A stretch of DNA of 64,000 bases from Actinomadura hibisca NBRC 15177 (GTDB lineage Bacteria > Actinomycetota > Actinomycetes > Streptosporangiales > Streptosporangiaceae): assembly GCF_001552635.1 (NCBI RefSeq), contig NZ_BCRO01000064.1:20492-84491 (forward strand). The letters run 5' to 3'. The notes beneath the pieces are model-generated. The model worked only from the letters and a program-made list of their open reading frames with translations. It was not told the DNA's origin and did not search any database. The translations under genes were made by a program, and so were the position numbers. Positions 42,901-48,731 of the stretch are shown here, piece by piece. The number at the start of each line of letters is the position of its first letter. The stretch's first letter is position 1.

Positions 42901-43280
42901 AGCCGGGCGTGCGCGTGCTGGCCGGGCTGGAGGCGGTCGGCGACGTGGACGAGGCGGGCGTGCGGCAGGTCATCTGCACGGTGAACGGCCAGCTCCGCAC
43001 GCTCGGCGTCCGCGACCGGTCGGTGGTGTCGGACGCGCCGCCGGTGGAGCGCGCCGACCCGAACGAGCCGGGCCACGTCGCCGCGCCGTTCGACGGCTCG
43101 GTGACGCTGCGGGTCGCCAAGGGCGACACGGTGGCGGCCGGGGACGTGGTCGCGACGATCGAGGCGATGAAGATGGAGGCGTCGATCACCGCGCCGGTCG
43201 CCGGGACGGTGACGCGCCTCGCGGTGCCCGCCGCGACGCCGGTGCAGGCCGGCGACCTGCTGCTGACGATCAGTGTCTGA
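39906..43280 (+). CDS. pyc: Pyruvate carboxylase
   Basis: This 1124-residue protein is a full single-chain pyruvate carboxylase. The biotin carboxylase part (residues 1-450) begins RKLLVANRGEIAVRAFRAAYELGI and has the ATP loop KAAAGGGGRGL. The carboxyltransferase part (from ~480) has VTDTTFRDAHQSLLATRVRT and the metal-binding HLHTHDTAGG. The C-terminal biotinyl domain carries Lys1089 in EAMKME. It converts pyruvate, bicarbonate and ATP to oxaloacetate, refilling the citric-acid cycle. It is monocistronic, with a 291-bp divergent spacer to eccA upstream that shows no gene, and a palindromic element downstream. Confidence 0.97.
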   Translation: MIRKLLVANRGEIAVRAFRAAYELGIPSVAVYAHEDRLSLHRQKADEAYEIGERGHPVRAYLDVDGIVATALRVGADAVYPGYGFLSESPELAEACERNGLTFVGPPAAVLRLAGNKIEAVAAARRAGLPVLGSATPEPGEELAAADEIGFPLFVKAAAGGGGRGLRRVDRREELQAAVETARREAESAFGDPTVFLEQAVDRPRHIEVQVLADATGYTVHLRERDCSVQRRHQKVVEIAPAPRLERAVVDRLCADAVAFAREIGYVNAGTVEFLVDERGRHVFIEMNPRIQVEHTVTEEVTGVDLVQSQLRIAGGETLADLGIAQDNVTVSGFAVQCRITTEDPANGFRPDTGKISAYRSPGGAGVRLDTGTAHAGAVVTPHFDSLVVKLTTRGRTFEEAVRRSRRAVAEFRIRGVSSNIPFLQALLDEPDFIAGGVTTSYIADHPELLTARSSGDRATRLVRYLADVTVNKPHGDAPTDLDPATKLPELDASGPFPEGSRDQLLALGAKAFAERLRAQKALAVTDTTFRDAHQSLLATRVRTYDLLKAAPHLARTTPQLLSLEAWGGATYDVALRFLGESPWDRLGAIREAAPNLCIQMLLRGRNTVGYTPYPDSVARAFVTEAARTGVDIFRVFDALNDVERMRPAIEAVLQTHAVVEGTLCYTGDLSSPAEKLYTLDYYLRLAEQLVEAGVHVLCVKDMAGLLRAPAARTLVTALRERFDLPVHLHTHDTAGGQLATYLAAIEAGVDAVDGAAAPLSGTTSQPPLQAIVAHTDFTDRATGLDLDSLTAMEPYWEAVRRLYAPFEMGLPAPTGRVYDHEIPGGQLSNLRQQAVALGLGDRFEEIERLYAAADRMLGRLVKVTPSSKVVGDLALHLVAAGADPEAFAADPGSYDIPDSVIGFLAGELGDPPGGWPEPFRGRALGARKYTPPRAELTGDEEKALAGPDARETLDRLLFPGPAKEYRETRAAYGDLSVLPTGPFLYGLRTGHEVAFDLEPGVRVLAGLEAVGDVDEAGVRQVICTVNGQLRTLGVRDRSVVSDAPPVERADPNEPGHVAAPFDGSVTLRVAKGDTVAAGDVVATIEAMKMEASITAPVAGTVTRLAVPAATPVQAGDLLLTISV

Positions 43281-43472
43281 CGGCCTTCCGGCCCGGCTTG
43301 CCCGCCCGGGGCTCGCAAACCGACCGGAAAGCATGCGAGCGCTGCATCGCTTCGCGATCTGCCGCATCGGGCCCCGCCTTCGGCTTCGGCCCGCCACGGC
43401 AGACCTTCGGTCGCGCTCGCGGTGCGGGGCCGGGCGTCGTGTCCCGGGCACCGATGCGGCCGCGCCGGGCGG
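43281..43472. repeat. Intergenic palindromic GC-rich element, copy 2
   Basis: The spacer between convergent pyc and the TetR gene is rich in nested inverted repeats (for example GGCCCCGCC against GGTGCGGGGCC, and several TTCGG loops). At 43346-43362 it has the same 17 bases, CATCGCTTCGCGATCTG, as the element at 1398-1414. It probably also terminates both genes. Confidence 0.5.
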
Positions 43473-44111
43473 TCACGCCCTGACGGCGTAGCCGCCCAGC
43501 GCGGGTTCCAGCAGGTCGAACGCCGCCGCCCCGTCCTCGGCGAGGGCGGCGGCGATCTCCTCGTGGCTCTGGCCGTCCAGCGTGCGGCGCAGCGCCTCGT
43601 TGAACAACACCCGGTGCGCGCCGCCGAGCTGGGCCGCCGCGAACCGGGGCGTCATCTCGTCCGGCCCGGCCCCGGTCTCCTCGGCGAGGACGGCGGCCAG
43701 CGCGTCCTCGCGCTCCTCGTGGAACTCGCGCAACCGCGCCACCAGCGCCGGGCTCTCGACGATCATGCGCGCGAACGGCTCGCCGGAGAACCCGATCACC
43801 GCGTCGTGCGCCGCCACCGACGCCAGGAACGCCCGGCGCAGCGCCGCCAGCGCCGACTCGCCCGGCGCGCGCCCGCGCACGGTCGCCGCGAGCGAGGCCG
43901 TGAACACCTCGTGCAGGTCGAGGGCCAGGTCCTCCTTGCGCGGGAAGTAGTTGGTCACCGTCATCTTGGCGACCTGGGCGGCCGCCGCGACCTCGGCGAT
44001 CGTCACCCGGTCGAAACCGCGCCCCAGGAACAGCCGGGTGGCCTGGTGGGAGATGTTCTCCCTGGTCTGCGCCTTCTTGAGCTCCCGCAGGCCCATCTTC
44101 GTCTCGCCCAT
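43473..44111 (-). CDS. TetR-family regulator divergent from a sigma factor
   Basis: This 212-residue protein has the TetR HTH (KKAQTRENISHQATRLFLGRGFDRVTIAEVAAAAQVAKMTVTNYFPRKEDL) and a helical ligand-binding domain with a C-terminal Ala/Leu-rich helix. Its start, GLRELKKAQTRENI, is very like that of the TetR at 60.7 kb (GLRELKKRRTRAHI), so the two are probably paralogues. ATG 44111 is used; GTG 44117 and an internal ATG at 44096 are possible, and no clear Shine-Dalgarno sequence is seen. Inverted GACCTAAA sites flank the promoter of the divergent sigma gene, suggesting control of that gene and of itself. Confidence 0.9.
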   Translation of the reverse strand: MGETKMGLRELKKAQTRENISHQATRLFLGRGFDRVTIAEVAAAAQVAKMTVTNYFPRKEDLALDLHEVFTASLAATVRGRAPGESALAALRRAFLASVAAHDAVIGFSGEPFARMIVESPALVARLREFHEEREDALAAVLAEETGAGPDEMTPRFAAAQLGGAHRVLFNEALRRTLDGQSHEEIAAALAEDGAAAFDLLEPALGGYAVRA

Positions 44112-44133
44112 GGCCACAGTGTGCCATAGAACT

Positions 44134-44183
44134 GACCTAAAAATACTCTTGACATATCGATGGGTCCGTCATAAGTTTAGGTC
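44134..44183. promoter_or_regulatory. Inverted GACCTAAA sites flanking the sigma promoter
   Basis: GACCTAAA at 44134-44141 and TTTAGGTC at 44176-44183 are exact inverted copies separated by 34 bp. They bracket the -35 and -10 of the sigma gene. They are candidate operators of the divergent TetR protein; the wide spacing implies two dimers or looping. Confidence 0.5.
44149..44177 (+). promoter_or_regulatory. Near-consensus sigma-70 promoter of the sigma gene
   Basis: TTGACA (44149) and TAAGTT (44172) are separated by exactly 17 bp, the best housekeeping-type promoter in the window. Transcription would begin near 44184. Confidence 0.8.
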
Positions 44184-44194
44184 GCGTCACCACC

Positions 44195-44201
44195 GAGGAG
44201 G
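44195..44201 (+). promoter_or_regulatory. Strong ribosome site with no ATG/GTG/TTG nearby
   Basis: GAGGAGG is a near-perfect anti-16S match, ~11 nt past the predicted transcription start. The first in-frame codons at suitable distance are CTG (44206, 4 nt away) and CTG (44212, 10 nt away); the first ATG is 61 nt away. Confidence 0.7.
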
Positions 44202-44205
44202 AACC

Positions 44206-45162
44206 CTGAACCTGCGCGCCGCGACCCCCGCCGCCCCGACCGCCGCTCCGTCCGCCGACCCCATGAAGGACTACCTCGCCCGGATCGGCCGTACACCTCT
44301 GCTGACGGCCGAGCAGGAAGTGGACCTGGCCGTGCGCATCGAGGCCGGGCTGTTCGCGCGGGAACGCCTGGACACGCGCGCCGGCCTCAGCGCCGAGGAC
44401 CGGGCCGACCTCGCCGAGATCGCCGCCGACGGCGCGGCCGCCAAGGACCACATGGTCCGCGCCAACCTGCGGCTGGTGGTCTCCCAGGCCAAGCGGTACG
44501 CCGGGCGCGGCCTGCCGCTGACCGACCTGGTGCAGGAGGGCAACCTCGGGCTGATCCGCGCGGTGGAGAAGTTCGAGCACCGCCGGGGCCTGAAGTTCTC
44601 CACCTACGCCGTCTGGTGGATCAAGCAGGCGCTGACCCGGGCGCTGTCGGACCAGGGCCGCACGATCCGGCTGCCCGCGCACGTCGCCGAGGTCGTCAAC
44701 CGCATGAACCGCGTCCGGCGGCAGCTGGTGGCCGACCTCGGCCGCGAGCCGGAGACCGCCGAGCTGGCCGCCGCGCTCGACCTCACGCCGCAGAAGGTCG
44801 AGCGGCTGATGGGCCAGTCGCGCGAGCCGGTGTCGCTGCACGTCCGCATCGGCGACGGCGGGGACGGCGGCGAGTTCGGCGACCTCATCGAGGACACCGA
44901 CGCCCCCGACCCCGCCGACGCCGTCGCCTCCGGCCTGCTGCGCGGCGAGCTGGACCGCGTGATGGACCAGGCGCTGACCGAGCGCGAGGCCGACGTGATC
45001 GCGCTGCGGTTCGGCCTGGGCACCGGCGAGCCGAAGACGCTGGACGAGGTGGGCCGCGCCTTCGGCGTCACCCGGGAGCGCATCCGCCAGATCGAGGCGA
45101 AGGGGATGAGCAAGCTGCGCCGCCCCGGCAGCCGCCGCGCGCTGGCCGACCTGCTGGTGTGA
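44206..45162 (+). CDS. Group-2 RNA polymerase sigma-70 factor (RpoD-like), possible CTG start
   Basis: The protein has sigma regions 1.2 (MKDYLARIGRTPLLTAEQEVDLAVRIEAGL), 2.1-2.4 (NLRLVVSQAKRYAGRGLPLTDLVQEGN, FEHRRGLKFSTYAVWWIKQALTRAL), 3 and 4.2 (TLDEVGRAFGVTRERIRQIEAKGM). It lacks the long region 1.1 of primary sigma factors, so it is an alternative, stationary- or stress-type factor. The start is unusual: the promoter and a GAGGAGG site point to CTG at 44206 or 44212 (318 or 316 residues). The first ATG, 44263, has no ribosome site and leaves only two residues before region 1.2 (299 residues). A divergent TetR probably controls it. A strong terminator follows. Confidence 0.88.
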   Translation: MNLRAATPAAPTAAPSADPMKDYLARIGRTPLLTAEQEVDLAVRIEAGLFARERLDTRAGLSAEDRADLAEIAADGAAAKDHMVRANLRLVVSQAKRYAGRGLPLTDLVQEGNLGLIRAVEKFEHRRGLKFSTYAVWWIKQALTRALSDQGRTIRLPAHVAEVVNRMNRVRRQLVADLGREPETAELAAALDLTPQKVERLMGQSREPVSLHVRIGDGGDGGEFGDLIEDTDAPDPADAVASGLLRGELDRVMDQALTEREADVIALRFGLGTGEPKTLDEVGRAFGVTRERIRQIEAKGMSKLRRPGSRRALADLLV

Positions 45163-45215
45163 GCGCCCGCCGCAGGTGACGGCGGCTGATCGACAAGGTC
45201 ACAATCGTGTGACCG

Positions 45216-45250
45216 CCGGCCCGGCGGATATCGCCGGGCCGGTTTGTCTT
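45216..45250 (+). terminator. Rho-independent-type terminator of the sigma gene
   Basis: CCGGCCCGGCG and its exact complement form an 11-bp stem with loop GATAT, followed by TTTGTCTT. It lies ~50 bp past the sigma stop. Confidence 0.85.
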
Positions 45251-45413
45251 CGCAGGTCAGAGCCCTGAAACCGATCTTCCGGCGGTCCGCGGGCGTGATC
45301 AACGTCCCAGGGCGCGGCGGCCCGAACGACTGCCGCGTCCGGCGTCCGGCGTGGACAATGAAGGTCGGGTCCGGCGCGGTCGGACGGGATCAACACGGCG
45401 GGAGAGTTGCGGG

Positions 45414-46709
45414 ATGGGCGCGGGCCGGTTCAGACGCCTCGCGACGGCGGCGGCGCTGCTCGCCTCGCTCGCCCTCGCGCCGTCCGCCGCCTCCGCGCAG
45501 AACCCCGAGGCCGGCCCGGAGCCCGCGCCCGCGTTCGAGGCCGTCCCGCAGCGGGTGCCCGTCCTCGACGCCGCCCGGCTGCGCGCGACGCTGAACGCCA
45601 CGCGGGCGGCGGGCATGTACGGGCTGTACTCGACCGCCCGCGTCGGCGACCAGGAGTGGGACGGCGCGTCCGGCGTCGCCGACCCCCGCACCCGCCGCCC
45701 GGTCACGCCCGGCATGCTGCACCGCGTCGGCGCGGTCACCGCCACCTTCACCGCGACGGCGCTGATGCAGCAGGTCGAGCGGGGCAGGCTCCGGCTGGAC
45801 GACCCGATCGCCGCCCACCTGCCCAACGTGATCTACGGCGAGCGCGGCCGCCAGATCACCGTGCGGATGTTGCTCAACCACACCAGCGGCGTCGCCGACC
45901 ACCTCACCACCGCCTTCCCGTCGCTGGCCGAGCGGTCCCCGCGCAGCCTGGACGAGGGCCGCCTCCGCCGCCAACCGGTGCGCACGCTGGTGTCCGAGGC
46001 CGTCAACTCGCCGCTGGTCACCCCGCCCGACAGCGGCCCGTCCTACTCCGGCACCAACGACCTGATCGCCGGGCTGCTGCTGGAGAAGGTCTCGGGCGAG
46101 CGCGCCGAGGACTACATCACCCGCAACGTCATCCGCCGCGCCGGGCTGCGCGCCACCGCCTTCCCGACCGGCCCCGAGATCAAGGGGCCGCACTCGGGCA
46201 TGTACGAGTCGCTGCACCGGCGCGCCCGGCCGCCGCGCGACTACAGCACCTTCGACATGTCGTACGCGTGGACGGCCGGGGCGCTGGTGTCCACCACCGA
46301 CGACGTGACGCGCTTCTACCGCGCCCTGTTCACCGGCGGCCTGGTGACGCCCGCGAGCCTCGCCGAGATGCGCCGCACCGTCCCCGCGCCGGGCGGCCGG
46401 GGCGTCCGCTACGGCCTCGGCCTGGTCTCCATGGACCTGCCGTGTGGAACGTTCTGGGGCCACGACGGCGCGGTCTTCGGCGCGGGCACCCGCGCCCTGA
46501 CCAGCGCCGACGGCACCCGCCAGATCGCGGTGGGCTGGAACCTCACCAAGTACCAGCGGCTGGACGCGGCCGGGCGGCCGATCGCCCACCCGATCGACAA
46601 CGCGCTGCGCGCGCACGTCGAGCAGGGCCTGTGCGGCGGCGCCGAGACGCCGGCGGCGGACGCCCCGGCGCAGCCGCTGCCGCTGGAGTACCTGACCCCC
46701 GACTCCTGA
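45414..46709 (+). CDS. Secreted serine-hydrolase-like (beta-lactamase/DD-peptidase fold) protein, catalytic residues missing
   Basis: This 431-residue protein has a signal peptide (cleavage near ASAQ, residue 29) and the overall class C beta-lactamase/DD-peptidase fold, with VRMLLNHTSGVADH, TNDLIAGLLLEKVSG and GHDGAVFG. The position of the nucleophile SxxK reads GAVTATF (Ala107-Val-Thr-Ala110), so both Ser and Lys are absent. The YxN motif reads YSG. Only the HxG-like motif remains. It is therefore probably a non-hydrolytic, extracytoplasmic pseudoenzyme, perhaps peptidoglycan- or ligand-binding. ATG is chosen for GGGAGAG upstream; GTG 45351 is less likely because it would bury the signal peptide. 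Confidence 0.82.
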   Translation: MGAGRFRRLATAAALLASLALAPSAASAQNPEAGPEPAPAFEAVPQRVPVLDAARLRATLNATRAAGMYGLYSTARVGDQEWDGASGVADPRTRRPVTPGMLHRVGAVTATFTATALMQQVERGRLRLDDPIAAHLPNVIYGERGRQITVRMLLNHTSGVADHLTTAFPSLAERSPRSLDEGRLRRQPVRTLVSEAVNSPLVTPPDSGPSYSGTNDLIAGLLLEKVSGERAEDYITRNVIRRAGLRATAFPTGPEIKGPHSGMYESLHRRARPPRDYSTFDMSYAWTAGALVSTTDDVTRFYRALFTGGLVTPASLAEMRRTVPAPGGRGVRYGLGLVSMDLPCGTFWGHDGAVFGAGTRALTSADGTRQIAVGWNLTKYQRLDAAGRPIAHPIDNALRAHVEQGLCGGAETPAADAPAQPLPLEYLTPDS

Positions 46710-46713
46710 CGGC

Positions 46714-46742
46714 CGCCCGGCGGTCCATGACGGCCGGGCGGA
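46714..46742. terminator. Hairpin between convergent genes
   Basis: CCGCCCGGC and its complement form a 9-bp stem with an 11-nt loop in the 42-bp gap between the hydrolase-like gene and the CU044_5270 gene, so it can act on both strands. Confidence 0.6.
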
Positions 46743-46751
46743 ACGGAGGGT

Positions 46752-47993
46752 CTAGTACGGCTTGGCGTTCGTCCATTCGGTCTTCTCGAACACCTCGTAC
46801 GAGGCCACCTCGCCCGGCTTGTGGAACCGGTCGGGCGTGTCGGCGACCGTCACCCGCCGGGGCCTGCCGTCGTCGCCCCGGGGCATCTTCCGGGAACCGT
46901 GCGGCGGGACGGCGACCACGTTGCGGATCGCCAGCAGCAGGCCGCGCGACGGATCGACGATCCACTGGCGACGGTAGGTGCCGAGCTGCTGGTTGGCGGT
47001 GGTGAAGCCCAGCGGGACGGTCGAGGTGACCGGCAGGGTGATCACCGAGCCGGGGCGGCCCAGCGGGTCGGCGCCGCGGCCCTCGACCTTGATGCCGGGC
47101 AGTCCGGCCATCATCCGGAACGCCGCCGCGCGCACCTTCGGCGGGGCGGGAGCGTACGACAGCAGCTCGCCCGCCGCCTCGCTCAGCGCCCGGACACGTT
47201 CGGCGGTGCGCAGGGCGCGTATCGGCGCGTCCCTGCCATCGGAGGGAGCGGCGGCGCGCCAGTCGCCCTTGAGACCCAGCAGGACGTTCTCCAACGCCTT
47301 CGGATCGGTCGGCAGCGCCCCGACCTGCTTGAGCGACAGGCCGTGGAAGGTCCAGTCGCGGTCGCGGCCGCCCCACGGCGGCGTCCTGCCGAAGGTGGAT
47401 CCCGGCATGAACAGCACGATCCTCCCCAGACCGTCAGGCACGTTGTTCAGCGCCGTGGGCGAGCCCGCCGCCCGCCACCGGGCCTCGTCCCGGGCTGTCA
47501 CCGGGCGGCCGGGCAGCTCGTCATGGGCGGTGGCGTTATAGCCGTCCACGCCGACCCAGGTCCGGTAGCGCATCCGGGACTCGACCTTGTAGTGGTCGGC
47601 CCGGCGCTTGCCGATCGCGAAAACGTTGCCGGTGACGCGTTGGGTGAGCCAGTACTTGCCCTGGGCGGTGGCCTTCTGCGCGTTGTCGGCGGCGACGAGC
47701 AGGACGTCGCCGCGGTCGAGGATCCGCAGGTCGGCCCCGGCGTCGGACCGGCTCGGGGCGGGGGCCCGCCCGTCGGAGGGCAGCGCCACCACGGCCACGG
47801 CGCCCGCCGCGACGGCGGTCGCGGCCGCGACGCCTGCCAGGGCGAACCGGCGACGGTTCGGGGCGCGGCCGGGAGCGCGGCGCGGGGCGGCGTCGTCGCC
47901 GGGGCGCCAGCCGGTGCGCAGGGCGATGTGGTCGGGGTGCTCCTCCTGGGCCAGGGTCGTGCGCACCTGCCGCAGGGCGTCCAGCTCATCCAT
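46752..47993 (-). CDS. CU044_5270-family membrane protein, probable ECF anti-sigma partner
   Basis: This 413-residue protein has a short cytoplasmic N-terminus (MDELDALRQVRTTLAQEEH), one membrane helix (about residues 49-70, FALAGVAAATAVAAGAVAVVAL), and a large extracytoplasmic domain with YWLTQRVTGNVFAIG and TVPLGFTTANQQLGTYRRQWIVDP. This is the CU044_5270 family, regularly encoded after ECF sigma factors in actinomycetes and presumed to control them from the membrane. It overlaps the sigma gene's stop by eight bases, so the two are co-translated. No zinc anti-sigma (HxxxCxxC) motif is present. Confidence 0.85.
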   Translation of the reverse strand: MDELDALRQVRTTLAQEEHPDHIALRTGWRPGDDAAPRRAPGRAPNRRRFALAGVAAATAVAAGAVAVVALPSDGRAPAPSRSDAGADLRILDRGDVLLVAADNAQKATAQGKYWLTQRVTGNVFAIGKRRADHYKVESRMRYRTWVGVDGYNATAHDELPGRPVTARDEARWRAAGSPTALNNVPDGLGRIVLFMPGSTFGRTPPWGGRDRDWTFHGLSLKQVGALPTDPKALENVLLGLKGDWRAAAPSDGRDAPIRALRTAERVRALSEAAGELLSYAPAPPKVRAAAFRMMAGLPGIKVEGRGADPLGRPGSVITLPVTSTVPLGFTTANQQLGTYRRQWIVDPSRGLLLAIRNVVAVPPHGSRKMPRGDDGRPRRVTVADTPDRFHKPGEVASYEVFEKTEWTNAKPY

Positions 47994-48570
47994 CGTGCTT
48001 CTCCTGGGGAAGGGCCTTGCGGAGCCTGGTCCGGGCCCGGTGGATCTTGGACTTGACGGTGCCGACGGGCAGGTCGAGGGCCGCCGCGATCTCGGCCTGG
48101 GACAACTCGCCCCACGCGAGCAGCAGCAGGACGTTGCGGTCGACCGCGCCGAGCGACGCCAGCGCCTTGGCGAGGCGGGGCCCGAGCGCGGCCGCCGTCG
48201 CCCGGCCGCTGGCCAGGTCGGCGACGCCGTCCTCGGCGGGGTCCACGCCGGTGCGGGCGAACGCCCGGTACATGCGGGTCTCGCTCCGGTGGTGCTTGGC
48301 GACGGTGTTGCTGGCGATGCCCCACAACCACGCGCCGAACTCGGCCCGGCCGTCGAACCGCGCCCGCTGCCGGAACGCGATCGAGAACGTCTCGGCCACC
48401 ACGTCGTCGGCGAGGCTCGGGCCGAGTCGCCGCCTGAGGTAGGCGTGCAGCCGGGGCGCGTGCCGCCGGAACAGCTCCCCGAACGCCTCGGGGTCGTCCA
48501 GGGAGGCGGCGACGACGCGGGCGTCGTCCAGCTCCTCCAGGGGATGGCTCACCGCTCTTGCCAGGGCCAT
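47986..48570 (-). CDS. ECF-type RNA polymerase sigma factor
   Basis: This 194-residue protein has sigma region 2 (FGELFRRHAPRLHAYLRRRLGPSLADDVVAETFSIAF, AEFGAWLWGIASNTVAKHHR) and region 4 (LLLAWGELSQAEIAAALDLPVGTVKSKIHRARTRLRKAL), joined by a short linker. There is no region 1 or 3, as in all ECF factors. The downstream CU044_5270 gene overlaps it and is the likely regulator. The upstream region holds a GCAACC element that may form part of an autoregulated promoter. The inducing signal is unknown. Confidence 0.93.
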   Translation of the reverse strand: MALARAVSHPLEELDDARVVAASLDDPEAFGELFRRHAPRLHAYLRRRLGPSLADDVVAETFSIAFRQRARFDGRAEFGAWLWGIASNTVAKHHRSETRMYRAFARTGVDPAEDGVADLASGRATAAALGPRLAKALASLGAVDRNVLLLLAWGELSQAEIAAALDLPVGTVKSKIHRARTRLRKALPQEKHDG

Positions 48571-48626
48571 GGGCCGGTGTGTCCCTTCATGGGGCGTACC
48601 TCCGCGTCGAAGGTGTTGACGCTCCC

Positions 48627-48654
48627 TCTATCCCGATGGCGGCCCGGGGGTTGC
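48627..48654 (-). promoter_or_regulatory. Candidate autoregulated ECF promoter
   Basis: On the minus strand GCAACC (-35 type) and GATAGA are 16 nt apart, ~57 nt before the sigma start. AAC-containing -35 elements are typical of ECF factors. The match is suggestive only. Confidence 0.35.
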
Positions 48655-48731
48655 GTGCTCTTTCTGAAGTTCGTCGGTACTTCGTGTGACCATGATCTCG
48701 TCGTTGCGGACGTCCGTCGGGAGGCCGGGCC

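Noticed and set aside
40664..43483. Long second frame inside pyc
   Set aside because: Arg/Gly/Ala-rich shadow; the pyc frame contains all catalytic motifs without interruption.
45414..46709. Beta-lactamase or antibiotic-resistance call
   Set aside because: The nucleophile Ser, its Lys partner and the YxN Asn are absent, so hydrolysis by the usual mechanism is not supported.
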